Numbered from the stretch's first letter, positions 11,399 through 22,251 are shown. The stretch is DNA of 36,758 nucleotides from Mycobacterium sp. (GCA_025966225.1 JAOPVI010000322.1:1-36758), one strand, 5' to 3'. Program-made: numbers and translations. The notes: generated by a model not told the origin, from the sequence alone.

Positions 11399-12289
11399 TC
11401 AGCCCTCGACAACGGGCGCACCGTGCGACGGCGCGGGCGCGCTGCGATCCTTGGCACCGCGTTGTGCGATCAGCCAGACCACCAGCCAGATCGTCGACAC
11501 GATGGTCGTGATGACGAAACTCGGCGGCACGTTGAACATCGCCGACACCGCGAGGCCGGCCCATACCGAAACCACGGCAAGGCCGGTCGCCACCGCCATC
11601 GCCGCGCCCGGGCGCGCGGTCAGCAGTATCGCCGTCGCTGCAGGGGTGACCACCAGGGCGAACAGCAGCAGGGTGCCGACGGCCTGGACCGCCATCGTCA
11701 CCGACAGTCCGAGCAGGGCCATGAAGATCACGGACAGCACACGCACCGGTACGCCCTTGGCCTCGGCCACCTCGGGATTGACCGAAGCGAAGAGCAGCGG
11801 CCGGTACACGAATGCCACGACGCCTGCGATCACGGCGAGCGCCACGGCGAACGTCATCAACTGCTGGTGAGATACGGCAAGCAGGTTTCCGAAGAGCACG
11901 TTGGTAACGGTGCTGCTGCTCTTGGTCGCCAGTGAACTGAAGAACAACCCAAGACCCGTTGCAGCGGCCAGCACCGTCCCCGTCGCCACTTCGCGTTCGT
12001 CGGCACGCTTGCCGAGCGCCCCGATGACGAGCGCGCCGCCGATGCAGAAGACGGCGAGTCCGGCCGTCACCGGGAGACCGACCAGGACCGCGCCGGTGGC
12101 TCCGGGAAAGCCGATGTGGGCCAACGCGTGCGCGGCGAACGCGCTGCTGCGCACGATGATGAAGTATCCGATCAGTCCCGCGGCCAGTGCGACCAGCGTG
12201 CCGCCGATCAGCGCGTTGCGCATGAAGGCCGAAGTCAGGATCTGCGCCCAATTGTCTTGGTACCCAAGTGCGATCACGTTGACGGACAT
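11399..12289 (-). CDS. znuB: Zinc (metal) ABC transporter permease ZnuB-like
   Basis: 296 aa polytopic ABC-3 family permease (MSVNVIALGYQDNWAQILTSAFMRNALIGGTLVALAAGLIGYFIIVRSSAFAAHALAHIGFPGATGAVL). Confidence 0.85.
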   Translation of the reverse strand: MSVNVIALGYQDNWAQILTSAFMRNALIGGTLVALAAGLIGYFIIVRSSAFAAHALAHIGFPGATGAVLVGLPVTAGLAVFCIGGALVIGALGKRADEREVATGTVLAAATGLGLFFSSLATKSSSTVTNVLFGNLLAVSHQQLMTFAVALAVIAGVVAFVYRPLLFASVNPEVAEAKGVPVRVLSVIFMALLGLSVTMAVQAVGTLLLFALVVTPAATAILLTARPGAAMAVATGLAVVSVWAGLAVSAMFNVPPSFVITTIVSTIWLVVWLIAQRGAKDRSAPAPSHGAPVVEG

Positions 12290-12314
12290 CACACGCTCCG
12301 CATGCTTGAACTCA

Positions 12315-13112
12315 TTACACGCTCCGCATGTAGAGGTCGCCCTGCGGCGTGTGCACGACCTGGATCGACGTGCCATACAGGTGGGTCAGGAGGTGCTCGT
12401 CGACCACCTCGTCCATGGTGTCGAAGTGCGCGTGCCCGTCCAGCAGGTAGATCGCGCCGTCGAGGATCCCCAGCAGCGGGTTGAGGTCATGGGCGACGAC
12501 CACGATGGTGACGCCGAACTCCTCCCGAATCCTGGCGAGCAGGCCGACGATCCCGCGCTGGTTGCGGACGTCGAGCGCCGTCAACGGCTCGTCGAGGATG
12601 AGCAGTCGGGGCCTGCCGACGAGCGCCTCGGCGATGGCGACGCGTTGACGTTGGCCACCGGACAGCTGCGACAGCCGCCGGTTTGCGAACTCTCCTGCGT
12701 CCACGGCGGAGAGGATCTCGTCGACGCGACGGCGTTGGCCGGCGTCGGCCCGTCCGAAGCCCCACCGGTTACCGGTCAATCCGAGCATCACCGCGTCGCG
12801 GGCGCGGACCGCGTTGCCAGCCGCGGCGGCGTAGTTCTGCGGCACGTAGCCGATCAGGCCGGTGGCCGCACCGGGCGGCTTGCCGAGCACCCGGATCTCC
12901 CCCGAGGCCGTCGGGATGGTGCCCAGTACGGCGTTCAGGAGGGTCGTCTTTCCCGACCCGCTGGTTCCGATGACGGCGATGATGCCGCCCGACGGCACGT
13001 CGAAGGTGCCTTCCGACCAGATCAGCCGGCCACCTCGAACGACGCTGACGTCGTCGAAGGACAACGCGGGGGGCGCCTGGGCCGGGTCGGCCGCCTGGTC
13101 AGGTTGCGACAC
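12315..13112 (-). CDS. znuC: Zinc (metal) ABC transporter ATP-binding protein ZnuC-like
   Basis: Walker A GTSGSGKTTLLN, signature LSGGQRQRVAIAEAL, Walker B LLILDEPLTALD. Confidence 0.88.
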   Translation of the reverse strand: MSQPDQAADPAQAPPALSFDDVSVVRGGRLIWSEGTFDVPSGGIIAVIGTSGSGKTTLLNAVLGTIPTASGEIRVLGKPPGAATGLIGYVPQNYAAAAGNAVRARDAVMLGLTGNRWGFGRADAGQRRRVDEILSAVDAGEFANRRLSQLSGGQRQRVAIAEALVGRPRLLILDEPLTALDVRNQRGIVGLLARIREEFGVTIVVVAHDLNPLLGILDGAIYLLDGHAHFDTMDEVVDEHLLTHLYGTSIQVVHTPQGDLYMRSV

Positions 13113-14043
13113 CGAGGGCCTTGGCTAGGGCGGTGAGTTGGTCCACCTGCCAAGCCTCGAACGATTTCGCCCCCGGCGCCACCGTTTCGGTGACCTCGAC
13201 CACCGGAACCCCCGCCGATTCCGCGGCGGTGCGAAGCTGTTGGGGCACCGAGCCCTCGGTCTGGGTGTTGTAGATCAGCACGTCGACGCCCTTTTCCCGC
13301 AGCAGTCCGAGGAACGCATCGAGGTCGGCGGGCGACGGGTCGGACTCGTTGTTGGCCGCGGTCTGATAGCCGGCCGGGGTGTCGTTCGCGAGCCCGAGCG
13401 CGGACGCCATGTAGTCGAAGACGCCTTCGGTCGCGGCGTACCGCTTTCCTGACGCCCCCTTCTTGATCGCGGCGATCAAGTCGTCGTAGGGCTTGAGCGA
13501 CGTGGCGAATTCGCTGCGCCGCTGGGCGAAGTAGTCGGCCACGGGCGGCGCCAGCTTGCTCAGCTCGGCGGTGACCGCATCGGCCATCTGCGCGACCGCG
13601 GTGGGGCTGTACCACGTGTGGGGGTTGGTGCCGTTCTGATCGAGGCCGCTCACCTGGACGGCATCGACGACGGGCGCGGCGGGCGCGGAGCCCGCGGCGA
13701 GCTTGGTCGCCCACTCGTCGTAGTGGCCGCCGTTGACCACCACCAGTTGGGCACCGGAGAACTTGACGGCGTCGGCCGGCGACGGCTCGTAGTCGTGGGG
13801 GTCGATCGACGAACTGGCCAACAGGGTGGTGACCTTGGCACACGCTCCACCGAGTTCGGACACGATGCCACCCCACTGGTCCACGCTCACGACGACGTCG
13901 ACCGGCGTGGTGGGGCATGGCGGGGCGTCCTTCGACGAGGACGCGACGCCCTGATCGTCACCGCCGCTCGAGCACGACGCGAGCGCGAACGGGGCAGCAA
14001 GCAGGACCGCGGCGACCAGGCCGCGCCTCCAAATGGTCGACAT
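13099..14043 (-). CDS. znuA: Zinc (metal) ABC transporter substrate-binding lipoprotein ZnuA-like
   Basis: Lipobox LASCSS; VVVSVDQWGGIVSELGG...DPHDYEPSPADAVKFSGAQLVVVNGGHYDEW cluster-9 SBP; ends overlapping znuC start by 14 nt. Confidence 0.88.
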   Translation of the reverse strand: MSTIWRRGLVAAVLLAAPFALASCSSGGDDQGVASSSKDAPPCPTTPVDVVVSVDQWGGIVSELGGACAKVTTLLASSSIDPHDYEPSPADAVKFSGAQLVVVNGGHYDEWATKLAAGSAPAAPVVDAVQVSGLDQNGTNPHTWYSPTAVAQMADAVTAELSKLAPPVADYFAQRRSEFATSLKPYDDLIAAIKKGASGKRYAATEGVFDYMASALGLANDTPAGYQTAANNESDPSPADLDAFLGLLREKGVDVLIYNTQTEGSVPQQLRTAAESAGVPVVEVTETVAPGAKSFEAWQVDQLTALAKALGVAT

Positions 14044-14066
14044 GACGATAATGATAACCGTTTCCA
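14044..14066 (-). promoter_or_regulatory. Putative Zur-type operator immediately upstream of znuA
   Basis: Minus-strand GGAAACGGTTATCATTATCGTC abuts the znuA ATG; imperfect dyad ACGGTTATCATTATCGT with the TNATCATT core typical of actinobacterial Zur/Fur boxes. Confidence 0.5.
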
Positions 14067-14077
14067 ATAAGCCCCCG

Positions 14078-14914
14078 TCAGGCAGGACCCCTTTCCACCG
14101 GCCGCGACGGATCCGCACACCACTGCGACCACGAACCAGGAAACAGCGCCACCGGTACCCCCGCCGAGGCCAGCGCCGCGACCACGACCGACGCGGTGAC
14201 GCCGGACCCGCAATACGCCCCGGCCGCCTCCCCCCACGCCGCCCGCAGGTCGTCGTCGGCCAGGAACGTGCCATCGGCGGCCAAGAGCGAGGTACTCGGC
14301 ACGTTGACCGCGCCCGGCACGTGCCCGGCCACCGGGTCCACCGGTTCGACCTCGCCGCGAAACCGCTCAGGCGCGCGCGCATCGGCCAGGCGGCCACCCA
14401 GCGCGGCCGCCTGGTCGGCCGCGAGGGTTGGCAATCCACCGGAGTAGAGGTCGTCGTACGCAACTGACACATCACCGGGTTCGACTGTCGCCGTTCCGGT
14501 TTCGAGTTCACCGCCCATCGCCGTCCATGCGGCGAGTCCACCGTCGAGAATCCGCACTCCCGGGATGCCCGCGGCGGTCAGCACCCACCAGGCCCTGGCC
14601 GACCCGGCGCGGTTCCAGTCGTCGTAGACCACCACTGGCACGCCCGCGCGGATCCCCCACCGGCGTCCCGCCGACTCGACCGCACGCCCCGACGGCAGCG
14701 GATGACGGCCGCGCGCTTCGACGTCGTGGTCGGTCAGGTCGTCCTCGAGCGAGACGTACACCGCGCCTGGCACGTGGCCGGCCTCGTGATCGCCGCGCCC
14801 GTGGGGCTTGGCGAGTTGCCAACGCACGTCGAGCACGGTCGGTGGGGAATCGCCTGCCAACAGCACCCGTAGTTCGCTCGCACTGATCAGGACGTCGCCA
14901 CGGCTCGCAGTCAT
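14078..14914 (-). CDS. Thiosulfate/3-mercaptopyruvate sulfurtransferase, two rhodanese domains
   Basis: 278 aa; VLDVRWQL...HVPGAVYVSLEDDL and DARAPERFRGEVEPVDPVAGHVPGAVNVPS; catalytic loop YCGSGVTAS. Confidence 0.9.
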   Translation of the reverse strand: MTASRGDVLISASELRVLLAGDSPPTVLDVRWQLAKPHGRGDHEAGHVPGAVYVSLEDDLTDHDVEARGRHPLPSGRAVESAGRRWGIRAGVPVVVYDDWNRAGSARAWWVLTAAGIPGVRILDGGLAAWTAMGGELETGTATVEPGDVSVAYDDLYSGGLPTLAADQAAALGGRLADARAPERFRGEVEPVDPVAGHVPGAVNVPSTSLLAADGTFLADDDLRAAWGEAAGAYCGSGVTASVVVAALASAGVPVALFPGSWSQWCADPSRPVERGPA

Positions 14915-14932
14915 CCCTCAAGGCTGCCACCT

Positions 14933-15610
14933 ATGCTGACCGGCGTGACGGGACACGTGTTCGGCGAGGCGGAGCGGCACGCCGTGTACCGCGCGATAGC
15001 GGAACGCCGCGACATGCGCGAGTTCGTTCCGGACACAACCATTTCCGAGCCGGTGTTGGCCCGGTTGCTGGCGGCCGCGCACGCCGCGCCGAGCGTGGGG
15101 CTGATGCAGCCGTGGCGGTTCATCAGGATCACCGACGCCGGATTGCGCAAAAGCATCCACGCGCTGGTGGACGAAGAACGCAGGCTCACCGCCGCTGCGC
15201 TCGGCGCACGGGGCGACGAGTTCCTCGCGCTCAAGGTCGAGGGCATTCTCGACTGTGCCGAGCTCTTAGTCGTCGCGCTCGGCGAGGACCGCGGCCGACA
15301 CGTCTTCGGCCGTCGCACGATGCCCCAGATGGACCTGGCGTCGGTGTCGTGTGCCATCCAGAACCTGTGGCTCGCCGCGCGCGTCGAGGGCCTCGGACTC
15401 GGGTGGGTGTCGATGTTCGACCCGGACCGACTCGCGCGGATGCTGGACATGCCCGACGACGCCGAAGCCGTCGCGATCCTGTGTCTCGGTCCGGTACCGG
15501 CATTTCCCGATCGACCCGTGCTCGAACTCGAAGAGTGGACGTTCGGGCGTCCGCTGGCGGAGTTCGTGTCCGAGAACGGCTGGGCACCTTCGGCTGCTCG
15601 GTCGACGTAG
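14933..15610 (+). CDS. bluB: 5,6-dimethylbenzimidazole synthase BluB
   Basis: Nitroreductase-fold; ERRDMREFVPD, AHAAPSVGLMQPWRFI, GRRTMPQMDLASVSCAIQNLWLAARVEGLGLGWVSMFDPDRLARML characteristic of BluB. Confidence 0.9.
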   Translation: MLTGVTGHVFGEAERHAVYRAIAERRDMREFVPDTTISEPVLARLLAAAHAAPSVGLMQPWRFIRITDAGLRKSIHALVDEERRLTAAALGARGDEFLALKVEGILDCAELLVVALGEDRGRHVFGRRTMPQMDLASVSCAIQNLWLAARVEGLGLGWVSMFDPDRLARMLDMPDDAEAVAILCLGPVPAFPDRPVLELEEWTFGRPLAEFVSENGWAPSAARST

Positions 15611-15620
15611 GCTGTCCGCC

Positions 15621-16376
15621 GTGACCATCGACCTCAACGCCGATCTCGGCGAGGGCTTCGGGGTATGGCGGCTGGGCGACGACGACGCCATGCTCGACCT
15701 GGTGACCAGCGCGAACGTCGCGTGTGGATTCCATGCGGGCGACCCGGCCGGGCTGGCCCGCGCGTGTCGCTCCGCTGCGGCGCGGAACGTGCGCATCGGC
15801 GCCCAAGTGGGCTATCGCGATCTGGCCGGGTTCGGCCGCCGCTTCATGGACGTCTCGGCCGAGGACCTGCTGGCCGACATCGTGTACCAGATCGGTGCGT
15901 TGCAGGCGCTGGCTCATGCCGCCGGCTCGACCGTCAGTTACGTGAAACCGCATGGCGCGCTGTACAACACCGTCGTCACCGACGCCGCCCAGGCATCAGC
16001 AGTTGCCGAGGCCGTCCACGCCGTCGACCCCGGACTGCCGGTACTCGGGCTGGCGGGATCGGAGTTCTTCACCGCCGCCCAACAGCTCGGCCTGCGTACC
16101 GTGCCGGAGGCGTTCGCCGACCGGGCCTACCGACCCGACGGCCAACTGGTCTCGCGGCGGGAACCCGACGCCGTGTTGCACGACGTCGACCAGATCGCCG
16201 ATCGGGTGGTCGCGATGATCAACACCGGCCTCGTCGACGCGGTGGACGGATCCAGTATTCCCATCAGCGTGGAATCCGTTTGTGTGCACGGCGATTCACC
16301 GGGCGCGGTGCAGATCGCGCAAACCCTGCGGCAGCGACTGCAATCCGAGGGCATCGAGTTGGCAGCGTTCACATGA
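15621..16376 (+). CDS. pxpA: LamB/YcsF family protein, 5-oxoprolinase subunit A-like
   Basis: DLNADLGEGFGVW...NVACGFHAGDP...GAQVGYRDLAGFGRRFM...YVKPHGALYN: LamB/YcsF signatures; GTG start at 15621. Confidence 0.9.
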   Translation: MTIDLNADLGEGFGVWRLGDDDAMLDLVTSANVACGFHAGDPAGLARACRSAAARNVRIGAQVGYRDLAGFGRRFMDVSAEDLLADIVYQIGALQALAHAAGSTVSYVKPHGALYNTVVTDAAQASAVAEAVHAVDPGLPVLGLAGSEFFTAAQQLGLRTVPEAFADRAYRPDGQLVSRREPDAVLHDVDQIADRVVAMINTGLVDAVDGSSIPISVESVCVHGDSPGAVQIAQTLRQRLQSEGIELAAFT

Positions 16377-17305
16377 TGCGGCTGAAACTCGGAAGACCGA
16401 AGCTCGACGACTACACGGACTTCTTCGACGCACCTCCGGCCACCGCAGACGCCCCGCTGACCGTGGCCTGGGCTGGCGTCACCACGCTGCTGATCGACGA
16501 CGGCGACTCCGCGCTGATGACCGACGGGTTCTTCTCCCGCCCGACGCTCGCCGCCGTGGGCACGCGCAAGCTCTCGCCGTCGGAACCCCGCATCGACGGC
16601 GCTCTGGCCCGGTTGGGCGTCACCTCGCTGGATGCCGTGCTGCCCGTGCACACCCACTTCGACCACGCCATGGACTCCGCAGTCGTCGCCGCGCGCACTG
16701 GCGCGAAGGTGGTGGGCGGGACGTCGGCCACCCAGATTGCGCGCGGAGGCGGGCTAGCCGAGGATCGGCTCGTCACGGTCACTCCGGGTGAGCCAATCAC
16801 GTTGGGCGCCAATCAGAACTGGGCCGTCACCCTGATCGAGGGCGACCACTGCCCTCCGGATCGCTTCCCCGGCAAGATCACCGCCCCGGTCGTTCCACCG
16901 GTCAAGTCGTCGGCCTACCGGTGCGGGGAGTCGTGGTCGACGCTGATCCACCACGTACCCACCGACCGTCGGCTGCTCGTCGTCGGCAGCGCCGGCTACG
17001 TGACAGGCGCACTGAGTGGTCAGCGCGCCGACGTGGTGTACCTCGGCATCGGTCAGCTCGGGCTGCAGCCAGAGCGCTACCTCACCGACTACTGGACGGA
17101 GACCGTGCGAACGGTCGAGGCCCGCCGCGTGGTGCTGATCCACTGGGATGACTTCTTCCGGCCGCTGCACGCGCCGTTGCGCGCATTGCCCTATGCGGGC
17201 GACGATCTGGACGTGTCGATGCGGGTGCTTTCGCACCTGGCGCAGGCCGACGGCGTCCCGCTGCACCTCCCCACGTTGTGGCAGCGCGCTGACCCGTGGA
17301 GCTGA
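16373..17305 (+). CDS. MBL-fold metallo-hydrolase (Rv3577-like)
   Basis: HTHFDHAMD metal motif; 310 aa; ATGA overlap with pxpA stop. Confidence 0.85.
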   Translation: MMRLKLGRPKLDDYTDFFDAPPATADAPLTVAWAGVTTLLIDDGDSALMTDGFFSRPTLAAVGTRKLSPSEPRIDGALARLGVTSLDAVLPVHTHFDHAMDSAVVAARTGAKVVGGTSATQIARGGGLAEDRLVTVTPGEPITLGANQNWAVTLIEGDHCPPDRFPGKITAPVVPPVKSSAYRCGESWSTLIHHVPTDRRLLVVGSAGYVTGALSGQRADVVYLGIGQLGLQPERYLTDYWTETVRTVEARRVVLIHWDDFFRPLHAPLRALPYAGDDLDVSMRVLSHLAQADGVPLHLPTLWQRADPWS

Positions 17306-18540
17306 CGCTGGCGCTCGCCGCGCTGGCCGTGGTACTCGGATTCGCGATGGTCCGGCCGCGAGGCTGGCCCGAGGCGGTGGTTGCGGTACCGGCCGCGGGA
17401 CTACTGATCGCGACGGGCGTGGTGTCCTGGGGGGACGCCGTCGCCGAGGTCGAGGACCTGCTGCCCGTCGTCGGTTTCCTCGCGGCCGTCCTCGTGCTGG
17501 CCAAACTGTGCGACGACGAAGGCTTGTTTCACGCCGCGGGAGTGGCCATGGCGCGCCGAAGTGCGGGCCAACCACAGCGGTTGATGGGCACGGTGTTCGC
17601 CATTGCGGCGACGACGACCGCGGTGCTCAGCCTCGACGCGACCGTCGTGCTGTTGACGCCCGTAGTGCTGGCAACCGCGCGGACGCTTGGCATTCCGCCT
17701 CGGCCCCACGCCTACGCGACGGCCCACTTGGCCAACACGGCGTCGCTGCTGCTCCCGGTATCCAACCTGACCAACCTGCTCGCGTTTTCCGCGGCGGGCC
17801 TGACCTTCGCCCACTTCAGCGCCGTCATGGCACTCCCCTGGCTGCTGGCGATCGCAGCGGAGTACCTGGTGCTGCGCTGGTACTTCAGACGCGAACTAGC
17901 CGAACCGCCACCCGAGCAGTCGACTCCACCCGCAGCCGAGCTGCCGGTGTTCGTGCTCGGCGTGCTGGCGCTGACGCTGGTCGGATTCGCGGTCACTTCG
18001 CTGTTCGGCGCATCGCCGGCGTGGGCGGCGTTGGCCGGCTCCATCGTGCTCGGCGTACGGGCGTTGGCGCGCCGGCGCAGCACCTGGGCGGGTATCGCCA
18101 AGGCCGCCAACGTCCCGTTTCTCGCGTTCGTACTGTGCCTCGGCGTGGTGGTGACCGCGGTGATGCAGCACGGGCTCGACGAGGCGATGCGCCAGGTGTT
18201 GCCAAGGACGACGACGTTGTCCGCGTTGCTTGGCATTGCGCTGGCCGCGGCGTTGCTCTCGAACGTGGTCAACAATCTGCCTGCCGTGCTCGTGCTCCTG
18301 CCCCTGGTCGCCGGGCTGGGGCCTGCCGCCGTACTCGCGGTGCTGGTCGGGGTGAACGTCGGGCCCAACTTGACCTACCCGGGATCACTGTCGAACCTGC
18401 TGTGGCGCAGCGTCATTCAGCGTGAAAAGTTGCCAGCCGGGTTCGGAGAGTTCAGCCGCGTCGGGCTGGCCACCGTGCCGGCCACGCTGCTGGTGGCAGT
18501 GCTCGGCCTGTGGGTTGGGATCCAGGTGTTCGGGGTCTGA
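17296..18540 (+). CDS. arsB2: ArsB/NhaD-type (ion transporter superfamily) permease, Rv3578-like
   Basis: 414 aa polytopic; LSLDATVVLLTPVVLATA, NTASLLLPVSNLTNLLAF, SNVVNNLPAVLVLLPL, GVNVGPNLTYPGSLSNLLW motifs; GTG start overlapping the MBL gene. Confidence 0.85.
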   Translation: MELTLALAALAVVLGFAMVRPRGWPEAVVAVPAAGLLIATGVVSWGDAVAEVEDLLPVVGFLAAVLVLAKLCDDEGLFHAAGVAMARRSAGQPQRLMGTVFAIAATTTAVLSLDATVVLLTPVVLATARTLGIPPRPHAYATAHLANTASLLLPVSNLTNLLAFSAAGLTFAHFSAVMALPWLLAIAAEYLVLRWYFRRELAEPPPEQSTPPAAELPVFVLGVLALTLVGFAVTSLFGASPAWAALAGSIVLGVRALARRRSTWAGIAKAANVPFLAFVLCLGVVVTAVMQHGLDEAMRQVLPRTTTLSALLGIALAAALLSNVVNNLPAVLVLLPLVAGLGPAAVLAVLVGVNVGPNLTYPGSLSNLLWRSVIQREKLPAGFGEFSRVGLATVPATLLVAVLGLWVGIQVFGV

Positions 18541-18551
18541 CGCGAAGCCGG

Positions 18552-19499
18552 TCAGCCGCGGCGCTGTCGCGCGATCTCGGCCAGCACCACACCCGCGGCC
18601 ACCGACGCGTTGAGCGACTCGGTCGGCCCCGCCATCGGGATCGACACGATCGCATCGCAGTGCTCGCGCACCAGCCGGGACAACCCCTTGCCCTCGGAGC
18701 CGACCACGACGACCGTCGGCCCGCTGGCATCCAGCTCGTCGAGTTCGGTATTCCCGTTCGCATCCAGACCGACGATCTGGAGCCCGGCGTCGGACCAACT
18801 CTTCAGCGTCCGATTGAGGTTGGTCGCGCGCGCGACGCGAAGCCGGGCCGCAGCGCCCGCGCTGGTGCGCCAGGCCACCGCGGTGACCGAGGCCGAGCGG
18901 CGCTGCGGGATCAACACCCCGTGTCCCCCGAAGGCCGAGACCGACCGCACGATGGCGCCGAGGTTGCGGGGATCGCTGATGTTGTCCAGCGCCACCAACA
19001 GCGCGGGCTGTACGTCGGACGTCGCGGACTTCAGCATGTCGTCGGGGTGGGCGTAGTCGTACGGGGGCACCTGCAGCGCGATGCCCTGGTGCAGCCCGTT
19101 GGTGCTCATGCGGTCGAGGTCCGACCGGGGCACCTCGAGGATGACGATGCCGGAATCTGCTGCCCGCGTGACTGATTCGGTCAGCCGCTCATCGGTCTCG
19201 GTGCCCAGTGCGACGTACAGCGCGGTGGCGGGGACGCCGGCGCGCAGGCACTCCACGACGGGGTTGCGGCCGAGTACCAGCTCGACGTCGTCGGTCTTGC
19301 GGCGAGCCCGCTGCTGCTTCGAGGCCTTGGCGGCCTGCGCGGCGCGCTTGGCCGCCGGATGGTGTGGGCGCTGGACGGCGGCTGGGGTGGCACCCTTGCC
19401 TTCGAGCCCCCGCCTGCGCACCCCGCCGGAACCGACGGTGGGGCCCTTCTTGCTGCCCGTCTTGCGTACGGCACCGCGCCGCTGTGAGTTTCCGGCCAT
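18552..19499 (-). CDS. rlmB: 23S rRNA (guanosine-2'-O)-methyltransferase RlmB (SpoU/TrmH)
   Basis: Basic N-terminus, [67 protein letters not shown]. Confidence 0.93.
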   Translation of the reverse strand: MAGNSQRRGAVRKTGSKKGPTVGSGGVRRRGLEGKGATPAAVQRPHHPAAKRAAQAAKASKQQRARRKTDDVELVLGRNPVVECLRAGVPATALYVALGTETDERLTESVTRAADSGIVILEVPRSDLDRMSTNGLHQGIALQVPPYDYAHPDDMLKSATSDVQPALLVALDNISDPRNLGAIVRSVSAFGGHGVLIPQRRSASVTAVAWRTSAGAAARLRVARATNLNRTLKSWSDAGLQIVGLDANGNTELDELDASGPTVVVVGSEGKGLSRLVREHCDAIVSIPMAGPTESLNASVAAGVVLAEIARQRRG

Positions 19500-19517
19500 C
19501 TACGTTTCTCGCCCCAT

Positions 19518-20930
19518 CTACTTGCTGCCACCATCGAGCAAGGTCCACTGCTGGCCGTCGGCAGTGTCGGTGACTTCGATGCCCGCGGCCTTCAGTCGGT
19601 CGCGAATCTCGTCCGCTTGTGCATAGTTTCGCTGTTCGCGCGCTTCCTGTCGATGCGCGAGCGCCCACTGGACCAGTTCGTCGACTGCGTTCAACGCCGC
19701 CAAGGTCTCGTCGCGCGACTCCCAGCGCTCGTCGAGCGGGTCGCACCCGAGTATGCCCATCATCGCGCGGATGGACTGGGCGTGCGCCATCGCGGCCTCG
19801 TGATCGCCTGCATCCAGCGCCCGATTGCCCTCGGCTCGCGCCGCGTGCACCTCGGCGAGCGCGACGGGCACGGCGAGGTCGTCGTCGAGCGCCGCCCCGA
19901 ACTTGGGCGTCCACGTTCCTGGCACGACGGTGCCGACCCGGCTGCGCACCCGGTGCAGAAAGTCCTCGATGCCCGTGTACGCCTTCGCGGCGTCGTGGAG
20001 TGCCGTCTCGGAGAACTCCAGCATCGAGCGGTAGTGGGCACTGCCGAGGTAGTAGCGCAACTCGGCGGCCCGCACCCGCTGCAGCACCGCGGGTATCGCC
20101 AGCACGTTGCCGAGCGACTTGCTCATCTTCTCGCCGCCCATGGTGACCCAGCCGTTGTGCATCCAGTACCGGGCGAAGCCGTCCCCCACCGCGCAGGCCT
20201 GAGCGATCTCGTTCTCGTGGTGTGGGAACACCAGGTCCATGCCGCCGGCGTGTATGTCGAACTCGGGGCCAAGGTAGGTCTCGCACATCGCGACGCACTC
20301 GGTGTGCCAGCCGGGGCGGCCCCTGCCCCACGGGGTCGGCCACGACGGCTCGCCGGGCTTGGCGCCCTTCCACAGCGTGAAGTCGCGCTCGTCGCGCTTG
20401 CCCTTGGCCACGCCCTCGCCCTGATGGACGTCGTCGACGCGGTGGCCGGACAGTTGGCCGTACCGCTGGTAGCTGAGCACGTCGAAATAGACGTCTCCGC
20501 CGCTGGCATACGCATGCCCCGCCGCGATCAGCCGTTCGATGAGCTCGACCATCTGGGTGATGTGTCCGGTCGCGCGCGGTTCGGCCGACGGTGGCAGCAC
20601 TCCCAGCGCGTCGTACGCCTGGCTGAAGGCCCGCTCGAACGTCGCGGCCCACTCCCACCACGGGCGGCCCGCATCGGCGGCCTTGATCAGGATCTTGTCG
20701 TCGATGTCGGTGACGTTGCGGACGAAGGCCACGTCGAAGCCCTTGGCCATCAGCCAACGCCGAAGCACGTCGAACGCGACGCCGCTGCGCACGTGTCCGA
20801 TGTGGGGCAGCCCCTGGACGGTCGCGCCACACAGGTAGATCGAGGCGTGCCCTTCGCGCAACGGTACGAACTCGCGCACGGCACCAGTCATGGTGTCGTG
20901 AAGGCGCAGTCCACCGCCGGTGTCGGTCAC
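19518..20930 (-). CDS. cysS: Cysteinyl-tRNA synthetase
   Basis: [66 protein letters not shown] (KMSKS). Confidence 0.97.
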   Translation of the reverse strand: MTDTGGGLRLHDTMTGAVREFVPLREGHASIYLCGATVQGLPHIGHVRSGVAFDVLRRWLMAKGFDVAFVRNVTDIDDKILIKAADAGRPWWEWAATFERAFSQAYDALGVLPPSAEPRATGHITQMVELIERLIAAGHAYASGGDVYFDVLSYQRYGQLSGHRVDDVHQGEGVAKGKRDERDFTLWKGAKPGEPSWPTPWGRGRPGWHTECVAMCETYLGPEFDIHAGGMDLVFPHHENEIAQACAVGDGFARYWMHNGWVTMGGEKMSKSLGNVLAIPAVLQRVRAAELRYYLGSAHYRSMLEFSETALHDAAKAYTGIEDFLHRVRSRVGTVVPGTWTPKFGAALDDDLAVPVALAEVHAARAEGNRALDAGDHEAAMAHAQSIRAMMGILGCDPLDERWESRDETLAALNAVDELVQWALAHRQEAREQRNYAQADEIRDRLKAAGIEVTDTADGQQWTLLDGGSK

Positions 20931-20960
20931 GACGGGCCAGCTTACCGGCCTGGTAGACGC

Positions 20961-21431
20961 CTAGTCGCCAACACCGACCACTAAGGCCGTCGCGATCGCA
21001 GCCAGGCCCTCACCGCGGCCGGTGAGGCCCAGTCCGTCGGTGGTGGTCGCCGAGACCGATACCGGGGCATCGAGTAACTCGGAAAGCACCTGCTGGGCCT
21101 CGATCCGGCGGGGACCGACCTTTGGTCGATTTCCGATCACCTGTACCGCCGCGTTTCCCACTTGATAACCCTCGGCAAGGAGCAGTGCGCGCACGTGGCG
21201 GAGCATGTCGGCACCGCCGACCCCGCGCCACTGCGGCTGATCGGTACCGAATACGGCTCCGAGATCGCCGAGCCCGGCCGCGCTGAGCAGCGCATCACAC
21301 AACGCATGAGCAGCGACGTCACCATCGGAATGACCGGCGCAGCCGTCAGCGTCAGCAAACAAAAGACCCAGCAACCAGCACGGCCGCCCAGCCTCGATGG
21401 GATGTACGTCGGTGCCAAGCCCGATACGCAC
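20961..21431 (-). CDS. ispF: 2-C-methyl-D-erythritol 2,4-cyclodiphosphate synthase
   Basis: [23 protein letters not shown]...[29 protein letters not shown]...[25 protein letters not shown] start at 21431 with AGGGA RBS. Confidence 0.94.
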   Translation of the reverse strand: MRIGLGTDVHPIEAGRPCWLLGLLFADADGCAGHSDGDVAAHALCDALLSAAGLGDLGAVFGTDQPQWRGVGGADMLRHVRALLLAEGYQVGNAAVQVIGNRPKVGPRRIEAQQVLSELLDAPVSVSATTTDGLGLTGRGEGLAAIATALVVGVGD

Positions 21432-21462
21432 GTACGAAGTCCCTATCGAAACCCTAGAACCG

Positions 21463-21996
<534 letters not shown>

Positions 21997-22225
21997 TCAC
22001 ACGTTGAACAACTATGCAGGTCAGGGGCACTGATGATGAAGAAGGGGGCTTGACAGCATGGCGAATCCATGCAGTTGGCGGGGCAAACCCCGGGCCCTGG
22101 GCAACCCTCGCGGGCGCTGCGCTCCCCGCCTTTCAAGGCCCTGGCCACCCGCGGTACGGACGGGATCCGGCCCCGTGTTCGCCCTCGTCTGTCGCGGCCA
22201 ACCGCTACCTACTACTCTTCCTAGT

Positions 22226-22251
22226 ACTCGTCATAGTCACTCGTCATAGTC
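22226..22251 (+). repeat. Perfect 13-bp tandem duplication ACTCGTCATAGTC x2
   Basis: Read directly: ACTCGTCATAGTC ACTCGTCATAGTC, about 55 nt upstream of the lpqE start. Confidence 0.9.

Noticed and set aside
19617-20984. 455-aa plus-strand ORF antisense to cysS
   Set aside because: Shadow of the cysS codon pattern; no domain signature.
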